DNA from: Stutzerimonas stutzeri | GTDB lineage: Bacteria > Pseudomonadota > Gammaproteobacteria > Pseudomonadales > Pseudomonadaceae | Length of the DNA: 64,000 nt | Direction: 5' to 3' | NCBI GenBank assembly: GCA_019056435.1 | Contig: CP077641.1 | Span: 4,526,001 to 4,590,000 of the forward strand | Shown: positions 30,501 through 37,109 of the stretch, one piece after another | How positions within the stretch are numbered: the stretch's first letter is position 1 | How the letters are laid out: each line of letters opens with the position of its first letter | Position numbers and translations under genes: made by a program | The notes under the pieces: model-generated | The model's input: only the letters and a program-made list of their open reading frames with translations | The model's database searches: none | What the model was told of the DNA's origin: nothing

Positions 30501-30757
30501 TGTTCAAGGACTTCGAGGCCGATGGGCTGCTCGTCGAAGACGGTGGCAAGCGCTACGAATTTCTCGACGAATACATCGAGCAATACGGCCAGCGCGATGC
30601 ACCGGACGATCAGTCGATCTTCGATTACCGAAGCGACGAGTACGAGTATTTCAAGGAAAAGGGCCACACCTATTGGGACGGCCAGCACGAGGACTACAAG
30701 GGCGACGGTGACAACCTCGACACGCAGATGGACAGGGGCTCGACCGTCGGCTCCTGA
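27584..30757 (+). CDS. Large repeat-bearing T3SS-associated protein (HrpK-like translocator/effector candidate)
   Basis: A 1057-residue protein without signal peptide. The first 390 residues hold about five degenerate repeats of roughly 70 residues; their cores lie near 73-96, 142-166, 213-235, 290-313 and 357-380, each with a pattern like 'DGDKVVVxxxxxPxLYxxL'. A 'LNDLNADGWG' stretch (324-332) looks like half an EF-hand. The middle is charged and helical. 'MLGSAGGMISLFSGIYQLAG' near 705-725 and a glycine/alanine-rich hydrophobic region near 900-950 could insert in membranes. The protein at 51919-55315 shares this layout and the same 'PEERVSIARDFISFVG'-type block. Family knowledge suggests HrpK-like T3SS translocators or effectors; this is an inference from architecture and position. 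Confidence 0.6.
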   Translation: MKTQGVQRTQPLADELPSGSVTTFSLAIKAALQRQQPSGDDPHRLAKAGDEPPAFKDYQDIEAPDATGAGIIRYETRDGEKVTVSQAISPALYEQLCRDYENLKAVKDAVADDYRRAGADDQAPASIDDYLAIEQPAPEVLRFRMTQGGDWIVVAKGDNPEMFDNVLAHKGILDGIRESERDGYRRATDNEVWPPAGGTTVGPLDEVGQDLIRFEHDGDKVVVYKHDNPKLFDYLSRLRALMEDPQARDAVEGYLGEGYVLARREGEPPAFFDFATFAYTNEFGSTGAIAYTTHDGDRVVVSRFMTPELYAQVEEIAEAHFKLNDLNADGWGSAGATADFDADQIHNVGFPDNGVVTFEVEGQGKFAVSELSNKALYDKVMDAKKATSETFTGIDIGTLETSAKDKDGKTLTVDELTWQNLLDSWKADIDAGKIKHDDDRAKLVRALQAKGALEGGIDMTSLDISSGRSLTHVGETDLEDIIDRDKLDAKIEALLQTDAVSEDYGKARKAALDELPNKEEIFERIERDAMSADYARHLALLKADNKDDVAQANIAKTYASLHAIDPEKADAFLQQLQLDTVTLDLANILSDPGSISQENLSVAAADTLKTLFSALKKAGVDIPRRTVESIDKFINELLKDSKTADALNKLLVELGDRARHGTLTENDLRELVKTNPTYTALDKATDGGLLNTLAQLNKVGMLGSAGGMISLFSGIYQLAGKGGTLADTPEERVSIARDFISFVGAGQHFTTLFHNVSGRDSAAVKSALDTLGLDRSFQEIWTGSSKPAPEWVPAEGENADTPRTKVQEQLRAIIDANPADAEDLRTRANLTEDQLKEVLKGYKGGAGGYISGLPEATRNSRIFTSALKVLNLVGDGFSGVADLVIGALKLDKAKGDKTLIAEASMTIAAGGLTTIGAGASLGNALGLTLARALTAPFFWAGAIVSFITLGFSIYHDIKLNNALKDNQKALADLFKDFEADGLLVEDGGKRYEFLDEYIEQYGQRDAPDDQSIFDYRSDEYEYFKEKGHTYWDGQHEDYKGDGDNLDTQMDRGSTVGS

Positions 30758-30769
30758 CGCCTGCCCGGA

Positions 30770-30794
30770 CACGGGGCGCAGCGCACGCCCCGTG
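30770..30794 (+). terminator. Perfect GC-rich hairpin after the large gene
   Basis: CACGGGGCG and CGCCCCGTG form a nine-base-pair stem with a seven-base loop, starting 13 bases after the stop codon. There is no T-run, so it may be a processing or Rho-assisted end rather than a classical terminator. Confidence 0.5.
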
Positions 30795-30944
30795 CACCCC
30801 GTGGCGGCATGCTCGGGTTCGGATTTCCGAACGTATCCGGAGCCGGCGTTCGGCCAGGCGAATCCAGCAGCGTCAGCGAAGCGGTCGTAAGAATAAATAC
30901 CTTGAAATTCAGCACATTACATAAGGGCTTTTGGAGAGGCAGCC

Positions 30945-30960
30945 TGGCACGCGTTCTGCT
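30945..30960 (+). promoter_or_regulatory. Sigma-54-type promoter upstream of the winged-helix regulator
   Basis: TGGCACG then four bases then CTGCT matches the -24/-12 consensus (TGGCACG N4 TTGCW) at all but one position with exact spacing. It is in the 379-base gap 30758-31136 and points to the regulator at 31137. The stretch between promoter and regulator holds only short ORFs, including one of 63 codons from 30968 overlapping the regulator start, which I do not support as a gene. A DctD-like sigma-54 activator is encoded at 48574-49899 in the same island. Confidence 0.65.
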
Positions 30961-31136
30961 TTGATCCATGAACAAAACCAACAAGAGGACTCACCATGCA
31001 TTGCTGTACTGCCCTTCGCAGGTCGTCGTAATCATTCGGCATGGCCGCGCTCCATCCCGGGCTAACGTTGACCGATACGGTCCGCAGTACGTGGCGCTCG
31101 AGCCCGATCTGAGTTCCTACCTGAAACGGTGTACGC

Positions 31137-32732
31137 ATGACCCCGAGCAAGACCTTTGACCTCCCGCCGCTGTGCGGACAGGAAACCTTCTATCGCTTCG
31201 GCCCCTTCACACTGCTGCCCAACCAGCACCTGCTACTCAAGAACGGCAGCCGTATCGTTCTCGGCGGCCGCGCCCTGGACCTGCTCGTCGCACTGACCGA
31301 GCGGGCCGGTGAACTGGTGGAAAAGACCGAACTGATGGCGCGGGCCTGGCCACGCGTGATCGTCGAGGAATGCAACCTGCGCGCGCAGATCGTGGCGTTG
31401 CGACGCGTCCTGGTTGACGACACTGGCTTCAACTACATCGTCACTGTCCCAGGCCGCGGCTATCGCTTCGTGATGCCGGAGGACGCTGCCAGCAGCGAGC
31501 CGGTCCCCGCGACCGAGCGCACCGGCGTCCCCGCGCTAGTCAGCGAGCTGGTCGGCCGCCAAGCGCTGCTCGACACCCTGGCCAGCAACTTGCGCCAGCG
31601 CCGCCTGGTGACCCTTGCCGGTCCTGGCGGTATCGGCAAGAGCAGCGTCGCGCTGGCCTTGCTCAATGGTGAGATGGCGGCTCGCTTCGAGCACCTGCAT
31701 TACCTGGACGCGTCGCGGCTGGGCGAGCAGGAGAAGCTGGCCGAACGCATCGCCGCGCTGTTGAACCTGGAGCAGTCCCTCACCCAGACAGCCTCCGCCG
31801 CCCGCCCGGCAAGCCAGCGCAGCCTCCTGCTGCTGGACAACTGCGACCATCACCTCGACGCCGTGGCGAGCGCCGTCCAGTGGCTGTTGCGCTGGGTACC
31901 CGGCTGCCACGTGCTGGTCACCAGCCGCGAGCCGCTCAACGTCGAGGGCGAGGTGGTGCGCCGTGTCGAACCACTCGATTATCCCGAACCGGGCCAACCC
32001 CTCACGCTCGAGCAGGCACTGGACTACACCGCGGTGCGCCTCTTGGTGGAGCGGATGACGGCCCATGACACCGGCTTCGTCCTGCAGGAAACCGACCTCG
32101 AACCCATGGTGCGCATCTGCCGCACGCTCGAAGGCAACCCGCTGGCCCTGGACATCGTCGCCGCCCGGGTACGCGCCTGCGGCCTTCGCGACCTGCCGCA
32201 ACTGCTCGACCGCTCCGGCTATCTGCAGATGAAGGGGCGTCGCACCGCCGACCCTCGCCACGGCAGCCTGGCGGCATTGCTCGACTGGTCCTATGCGGCG
32301 CTGTCTGCGACCGAACAGGCCTTGCTGCGCCAGTTGTCGGTGTTTCGCGCCTCCTTCACCCTGGGCGAAGTCCGGGCGGTGGTGGCGGGCGCCAACGAAC
32401 AGGACGACCTGCTCTCGCTGATCGAGCAACTGGTGGACAAGTCCCTGCTGCAAATCCGCAAGCAGGCCAGCGCCCGGCGCTACTGCATGAGCGAAATCAC
32501 GCGCGCCTACGCTCAGCAGAAACTCGAAGCGGCCGGCGAAGCCAAGGCCGCCAGTGCCCGCTATGCCAACCATTACATGCGCCTGCTGAAAGACGCGGGC
32601 AGCCAGCTCGGGGGTGAAGCGCGGCTGGTCATGGAAACCGAACTGACCCGCCCCGCGGCGGTTACGCGCCAGGCGGGTGAGCGCTCGCGTGCGCAACCGC
32701 ATCTGGACGTGTTGCGTCTGTCGGTGAGTTAG
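31137..32732 (+). CDS. Winged-helix (OmpR/PhoB/HilA-type) regulator with NTPase domain
   Basis: A 531-residue regulator. Residues 15-115 form a PhoB-type winged helix ('FTLLPNQHLLLKNGSRIVLGG', ending in 'YIVTVPGRGYRFV'). An NB-ARC/STAND-like NTPase follows: Walker A 'LAGPGGIGKSSVALAL' and Walker B-like 'RSLLLLDNCDHH'. Family members usually end in a long TPR region; this one stops soon after the winged-helix-like 'ITRAYAQQKLEAAGEAK', so it is short or truncated. HilA, with a similar DNA-binding domain, activates a T3SS. Its place between a T3SS-associated protein and the T3SS operon, behind a sigma-54-like promoter, suggests it controls the island (inference). Confidence 0.75.
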   Translation: MTPSKTFDLPPLCGQETFYRFGPFTLLPNQHLLLKNGSRIVLGGRALDLLVALTERAGELVEKTELMARAWPRVIVEECNLRAQIVALRRVLVDDTGFNYIVTVPGRGYRFVMPEDAASSEPVPATERTGVPALVSELVGRQALLDTLASNLRQRRLVTLAGPGGIGKSSVALALLNGEMAARFEHLHYLDASRLGEQEKLAERIAALLNLEQSLTQTASAARPASQRSLLLLDNCDHHLDAVASAVQWLLRWVPGCHVLVTSREPLNVEGEVVRRVEPLDYPEPGQPLTLEQALDYTAVRLLVERMTAHDTGFVLQETDLEPMVRICRTLEGNPLALDIVAARVRACGLRDLPQLLDRSGYLQMKGRRTADPRHGSLAALLDWSYAALSATEQALLRQLSVFRASFTLGEVRAVVAGANEQDDLLSLIEQLVDKSLLQIRKQASARRYCMSEITRAYAQQKLEAAGEAKAASARYANHYMRLLKDAGSQLGGEARLVMETELTRPAAVTRQAGERSRAQPHLDVLRLSVS

Positions 32733-32746
32733 GCCCTTGGCGAGCG

Positions 32747-32770
32747 CCCTCTCCCGGGTGGGGGAGAGGG
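32747..32770. terminator. CCCTCTCCC/GGGAGAGGG hairpin
   Basis: A nine-base-pair perfect stem with a six-base loop lies between the converging regulator gene and sctU. This type of repeat is common between genes in Pseudomonas-like genomes and could end both transcripts. Confidence 0.6.
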
Positions 32771-32844
32771 CCGGGATGAGGGGCTGCCGGACGCTCTGAT
32801 GGCAGCGCCGAGCACGACGGTTCAGCGCATGGACTGATGTCCGC

Positions 32845-33894
32845 TTAGATCAGTCTCGCGGCAACCAGAAGGTCCGCGACCTCCTGAAACGTCGTATCCG
32901 GCACCGGATCACCCAACATGGCCCGCTTGGCAATCCTTGCCCCCAGTTCCGGGTTGAAGGCCTGGGCGATGCCCAGCGCCGTCGCCTCACCCAGCAATGC
33001 CCCGGCCTGCGCGCCCTGCACCCGACACACCACCACCGGCACCGGCGTCTCGCCCCGCACGTAGCGCACCCCCACCAGCCAGCCATCGGCACTGCCGATC
33101 ATCAGCGTCGCACGCGCCACACCGATCTTGCGCGTGCCCAGTGCCTGCATCTGTTGGCGCAGGCGCTGACGCTCGCGCTTGATCAGCGGGTCGCCGTCCA
33201 GGTCCTTGCGTTCGCGCTTGTGCTCGGAGCGCGTCATGCGCATGTCGCGGCCGAACAGCCAACGCTGCATGAGCACGTCGAATCCGCCGACCAGCAGGAA
33301 CGCGAGGATCACCGTCACCACCAGCGGGGTGAGAAACGCGTAGAAGGTCGCCTCGACACATCCCGCACCGCACAGCGAGGAAGTCAGCAGCGCCTGCAGG
33401 GCCAGCCGGCCGATCACGTAGAAGGCGGTCGCCAGCGCCACGACCTTGAACAGCCCCTTGAGAAACTCCACCAGGTTGCGCATGGCGAAGATGCGCTTGA
33501 GGCCTTCGACCGGATTGATGCGCTTGAAGTCGGGCTTGACCGGCTCGGCGGAGAACAGCGCGCCGCCCATGCTGATGACGTTGGTGAGCACGCTGGTACC
33601 GAGCGTCACCGCCAGCAGCGGCAGCGTCAGGGTCAGCACCAGTTGCTCGGCGGCATTCAGCAGCCGCGGCCAGACGCTGGCGAAAGGCTCGAGGTAAATC
33701 TGCGTGGTCAGGTCGATCAGTTCGCGCAGCTGCGCCTCGGCACGCGGCACCAATACGATCAGGCAGAGGGTGCAACCGAGCAGGGACATGGCCGACACCA
33801 TGTCCTGGCTCTTGGCGACCTGCCCCTTGTCCCGTGCATCGCGCAGCTTTTTCGGCGAGGCCGGCTGGGATTTCTCCTCGCTGGGCTCAGCCAT
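32845..33894 (-). CDS. sctU: T3SS export-apparatus switch protein SctU (no NPTH motif)
   Basis: A 349-residue FlhB/YscU-family protein. The start 'EEKSQPASPKKLRDARDKGQVAKS' is the family hallmark, followed by four membrane helices and a cytoplasmic domain. In normal SctU the loop NPTH cleaves itself to switch substrate class. Here the same place (residues 267-270, before 'GVRYVRGETPVPVV') reads GSAD, so none of the four residues is kept. The rest of the domain, ending 'TTFQEVADLLVAARLI', is intact. It is the last gene of the T3SS operon, overlapping sctT by eight bases. It may work without cleavage or with another switch. Confidence 0.93.
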   Translation of the reverse strand: MAEPSEEKSQPASPKKLRDARDKGQVAKSQDMVSAMSLLGCTLCLIVLVPRAEAQLRELIDLTTQIYLEPFASVWPRLLNAAEQLVLTLTLPLLAVTLGTSVLTNVISMGGALFSAEPVKPDFKRINPVEGLKRIFAMRNLVEFLKGLFKVVALATAFYVIGRLALQALLTSSLCGAGCVEATFYAFLTPLVVTVILAFLLVGGFDVLMQRWLFGRDMRMTRSEHKRERKDLDGDPLIKRERQRLRQQMQALGTRKIGVARATLMIGSADGWLVGVRYVRGETPVPVVVCRVQGAQAGALLGEATALGIAQAFNPELGARIAKRAMLGDPVPDTTFQEVADLLVAARLI

Positions 33895-34702
33895 CCGCGC
33901 CTGCCAGGGTCTTGAGCAGCTCGATGGTGCCGCGGAATTCGCTGAGCTGGTCGAGCATCAGCGGGATCAGGAAGCCGACATAGAGCACCATCAGCACGGC
34001 GAAGATGAGGTTCTTCACCGCCAGCGACAGGTCGAAGATGTTCAGCTGCGGTGCCATGCGGGCCAGGTAGGCGAGCATCATGTCCACCACCAGCAAGGCG
34101 ATGACCAGCGGAGCGACCAGCAGCACCCCGATGCGCATCACCTGATCGAGGATCGCCAGCACCGCCTCCAGTGCGGGCGCCGCGATCACCGGCGTGAAGG
34201 AGGTGACCGGCCAGAACCGGTAGCTGTGGTAGTAGCCGTCGACCATCAGGATGAAGCCGCCGGACATGAAGAACAGCGTGATCAGCGTGACGGTGAGCAG
34301 CGTGGACGACACGCCGGATTCGCCGCTCGCCAGTGGATCGAGCAGCTGCGCCATGGTCGAGCCGCGCTGCAGGTCGATCAGCTCGCCGGCCACCTCAGCA
34401 GCCCAGAACGGGATGCCGAACAGCAATCCCACCGTCAGGCCGATCAGCAGTTCCTTGAGCAGGAGCCCGACGAGCAGCAGCCCACCCTGCTCCGGCCCGC
34501 TGCTAAGCGAAGCGAACACGGGCAGGAACATCGGCACCGAGATCGCCACCGCCACGCAGGAGCGCAGCATGCCAGTCAACCCGAGGCGGTTGAACGCCGG
34601 CGTGATCATCACCACGCCCAGCGCACGGGCCGCCGCCAGGGCCGCCGCGGCGATCACCGGATAGGCGACTTCGACGATGCTGAGCCCGAGGCCGGCATCC
34701 AT
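33887..34702 (-). CDS. sctT: T3SS export-apparatus protein SctT
   Basis: A 271-residue FliR/YscT-family protein with about seven membrane helices, including 'LLLKELLIGLTVGLLFGIPFWAAEVAGELIDLQRG' (shown in parts: 'KELLIGLTVGLLFG', 'GELIDLQRG'), the most conserved family segment. It forms, with SctR and SctS, the core of the export gate in the inner membrane. It follows sctS by three bases and overlaps sctU. Confidence 0.95.
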   Translation of the reverse strand: MDAGLGLSIVEVAYPVIAAAALAAARALGVVMITPAFNRLGLTGMLRSCVAVAISVPMFLPVFASLSSGPEQGGLLLVGLLLKELLIGLTVGLLFGIPFWAAEVAGELIDLQRGSTMAQLLDPLASGESGVSSTLLTVTLITLFFMSGGFILMVDGYYHSYRFWPVTSFTPVIAAPALEAVLAILDQVMRIGVLLVAPLVIALLVVDMMLAYLARMAPQLNIFDLSLAVKNLIFAVLMVLYVGFLIPLMLDQLSEFRGTIELLKTLAGADG

Positions 34703-34705
34703 GCG

Positions 34706-34975
34706 TCAGCGAGTCCAGGCCGCGAAGTTGTTCAGCACCAGATCGCCGAGCGCGACCACCTGCCCGGCCAGCAACGGGCCGGTGAAGATCAGCAGGAGCA
34801 GTACCCCGACCAGCTTCACGGCTTGCGGCAGCGTCTGGTCCTGCACCTGGGTCAGCGCCTGGATCAACCCGACACTCAGACCGATGAGAATGGCCAGGCC
34901 CAGCGCCGGCGCCGACAGCAGCAATACCGTCATCAGCGCCTGGTTCATCACGGTGAGAAAGACGTCCTGCCCCAT
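34706..34975 (-). CDS. sctS: T3SS export-apparatus protein SctS
   Basis: An 89-residue FliQ/YscS-family protein with two membrane helices and the conserved middle 'IGLSVGLIQALTQVQDQTLP'. Together with SctR and SctT it builds the helical export gate. Length is normal. It lies between sctR and sctT with gaps of three bases. Confidence 0.95.
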   Translation of the reverse strand: MGQDVFLTVMNQALMTVLLLSAPALGLAILIGLSVGLIQALTQVQDQTLPQAVKLVGVLLLLIFTGPLLAGQVVALGDLVLNNFAAWTR

Positions 34976-34978
34976 GGA

Positions 34979-35632
34979 TCACCCGTAGCTGAGGATCAGC
35001 CCGTGCATCAGGCGCGACCAGCCGCTCAACGCCACGAACAGAAAGATTTTCAGGGGAATGGAGATCAGCGTGGGCGAGACCATCATCATGCCCATCGCCA
35101 TCAGCACGTTGGAGACCAGCAGGTCGATCACCAGAAACGGAATGTAGAGCAGGAAGCCGATCTCGAAGGCGCGCGTCAGCTCCGAGCTGACGAAGGCCGG
35201 GATCAGCACCAGCAGGTCGTCGTCCTGAAGTTCCGCACGCGCCTCTTCGGACCAGATGGTTTCGGTGGCCTGCATGAAGAACTGGCGCTCGGACTCGTTG
35301 GCATAACGCGACAGGTGCGCCTGCAAGGGTTCGCGCAGCGCCCCGCCGAGCGCCTTGAGGTCATCGACTCGCTCGACGCTCAACGAGCGCCCCTCCACCG
35401 CGCGGTACATGTCGCCGATCAGCGGCGTGGTGACGTACACCGAAAGGATCAGCGCGATGCCGTAGAGCACCAGATTCGGTGGCGTCTGCTGCACGCCTAG
35501 GGCGTTGCGGATGAGGAAGAGCACCACCGAGATCTTCAGAAAGCCGGTGAGCGTGACCACCGCCAGCGGGATCAACCCGATCGTTGCGACGACCAGGATG
35601 ATTTCGATGAGATTGGGCTGGTAGTCGGTCAT
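34979..35632 (-). CDS. sctR: T3SS export-apparatus protein SctR
   Basis: A 217-residue FliP/YscR-family protein: 'LTGFLKISVVLFLIRNALG' and 'QQTPPNLVLYGIALILS' in the first half, 'FLLYIPFLVIDLLVSNVLMA' and 'SPTLISIPLKIFLFV' in the second. It is the main export gate subunit. ATG 35632 is chosen because it overlaps the sctQ stop (ATGA) and starts the conserved region; a 25-residue longer reading runs back into sctQ. Confidence 0.96.
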   Translation of the reverse strand: MTDYQPNLIEIILVVATIGLIPLAVVTLTGFLKISVVLFLIRNALGVQQTPPNLVLYGIALILSVYVTTPLIGDMYRAVEGRSLSVERVDDLKALGGALREPLQAHLSRYANESERQFFMQATETIWSEEARAELQDDDLLVLIPAFVSSELTRAFEIGFLLYIPFLVIDLLVSNVLMAMGMMMVSPTLISIPLKIFLFVALSGWSRLMHGLILSYG

Positions 35633-36630
35633 GGGCGCGCAAGACTGATGATTCGAACGCCGAGGCCTTCGCCGATGCGCACCAGTTGGCCACGCCCGAC
35701 CCGACAACCGTTCACCGTGAGATCGACCGCATCCGGCTCCCGTGCCGCCAGGGGCAACACGCTGCCCTCGCCCAGCTCGCGAAGCTCGGCGAGCGACAAT
35801 TGGCTGCTGCCCAGCTGACAGACCAGCTGCAACTGCAGGTCGTCCAGCGCGGTGTCCGCTCCCGGGGCGATGGCGGCTTCATTGTTCATGGGAGTCTCCA
35901 AAGGTGATTGTAGAAATTGCTGGAGGTGCAGGCCGTCGGGCCTGGGCACGCAGAGCGCCTGCAGTTGGTCCTGAATCGACAGGCGCAGCGCGCCGTTTCC
36001 GGGGTGATCGAGCATGACCACGTCGCCCGGTTCGAGGCTGTGCAGCTCGCCCAGCGTCAACCATTGCCAACCAGCCTCGACGCGCCGCTGCAGCGGCCAT
36101 TCATCGAAGGCGTGACGCTGCATCGGGCAGGTCTCGAGCAGCCCGAGCACGCGCTCGGCGACCGCCGCGCTCAGGTGCAGCTCCATCCCTAGGGTCGGCG
36201 CATCGCCCAGGGTCAGGCCGACCTTCAGGCGCAACGGCAAGGGCGAGCCCTCGGGCTCGCCGACATCGACCACGCGGATGGCACCGCCAAGCGCCTGTTC
36301 GAGCGGCTGGATCAGGTCCAAGAGGGCCTGCTCGGCCAGCAGCGCCCGCGCCAGCCCCGAGGGAACGGACGACGGGAGTTCTACCAGCGCTCCCGGAATG
36401 CACAGGCGCAGCGGTTGATCGTCGAGCGTCAGCGCGAGCGCAACCGGCCGCTCGATCGGCGCCGCCACGCATGGCCAGTGCAGCCGTAGCGGCTGATCGC
36501 GATAGCGCAGGTCCGGCAGATGGCGACAGCGATGCAGACGGTTGTGCAGCGCCAGCCAGCGCGGGTCGAAGATTTCGCGAGGCCGGTACGGCAACAGCGC
36601 CAGTCCGGGGATGGGTTCGGCCAGCATCAT
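35629..36630 (-). CDS. sctQ: T3SS C-ring protein SctQ
   Basis: A 333-residue protein with a variable N-terminal part and a C-terminal SpoA domain ('LQLVCQLGSSQLSLAELRELGEGSVLPL', 'VDLTVNGCRVGRGQLVRIGEGLGVRI'), as in FliN/YscQ/HrcQ. An earlier 'LTLGELHSLEPGDVVMLDH' looks like the first SpoA domain. SctQ makes the cytoplasmic sorting platform with SctK and SctL. ATG 36630 has GGAGGTG upstream; ATG 36627 is the next codon and overlaps the sctO stop. Confidence 0.9.
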   Translation of the reverse strand: MMLAEPIPGLALLPYRPREIFDPRWLALHNRLHRCRHLPDLRYRDQPLRLHWPCVAAPIERPVALALTLDDQPLRLCIPGALVELPSSVPSGLARALLAEQALLDLIQPLEQALGGAIRVVDVGEPEGSPLPLRLKVGLTLGDAPTLGMELHLSAAVAERVLGLLETCPMQRHAFDEWPLQRRVEAGWQWLTLGELHSLEPGDVVMLDHPGNGALRLSIQDQLQALCVPRPDGLHLQQFLQSPLETPMNNEAAIAPGADTALDDLQLQLVCQLGSSQLSLAELRELGEGSVLPLAAREPDAVDLTVNGCRVGRGQLVRIGEGLGVRIISLARP

Positions 36631-37109
36631 CGGGTCACCTCCTGGAACGACCAGGGCCGCTCGCCCTGCTCCTGCTCGTCGTGGCATTCCTCCGCGCGCC
36701 AGGCCGCCTGGCGGACGCGACCCAGCAGGCTGTCCCACGCCTGGAGGCGACGCTGGCAGCGGCGCAGTTCACGATCCCGCTCGAGCTGATGTTCACGTTG
36801 CTGCGAACGCGCCTGGCGCGCGGCCTCGACCGCCTCCAGCGAGGCCAGGTAACGCTCGCGCTGCGCCTCGACCTCGGCCTGCGCCGCCAGCCACTGGGGC
36901 ACCGGCAACGCAGCGGCGACAGCGCTGGCGTTCAACCTGTCGGCGCGCTGCTGCAGTGCTTGGCGCAGCGTCTCGGCCTCGTCACGCGCATCGGCCAGTG
37001 CCGCCTGCGCCGCCGCACAGGCCTGGCGCTGCAACGCGCTGGCGCTGGCCGCCTGCTGTTCACGACGCTGACGCACGGCGTGCAGTTGTTGCAGGTCGCG
37101 CGGCGTCAT
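36627..37109 (-). CDS. sctO: T3SS stalk-like protein SctO
   Basis: A 160-residue, almost fully helical protein rich in Arg, Gln and Ala, predicted coiled coil over most of its length. No family motif is obvious, but a coiled-coil protein of this size encoded between sctN and sctQ is the FliJ/YscO-type stalk in known systems, which touches the ATPase hexamer and SctV. Start and stop overlap the neighbours (ATGA on both sides). Confidence comes mainly from position. Confidence 0.75.
   Translation of the reverse strand: MTPRDLQQLHAVRQRREQQAASASALQRQACAAAQAALADARDEAETLRQALQQRADRLNASAVAAALPVPQWLAAQAEVEAQRERYLASLEAVEAARQARSQQREHQLERDRELRRCQRRLQAWDSLLGRVRQAAWRAEECHDEQEQGERPWSFQEVTR

Noticed and set aside
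30968..31159. Sixty-three-codon plus-strand frame after the sigma-54 site
   Set aside because: It overlaps the regulator start, has no convincing ribosome site and no recognisable domain; it may simply be leader sequence.
33704..35500. Open frame of 598 codons on the plus strand opposite sctU-sctT-sctS-sctR
   Set aside because: It spans several genuine overlapping genes on the other strand; its His/Gln/Arg-rich product is low-complexity and matches nothing.
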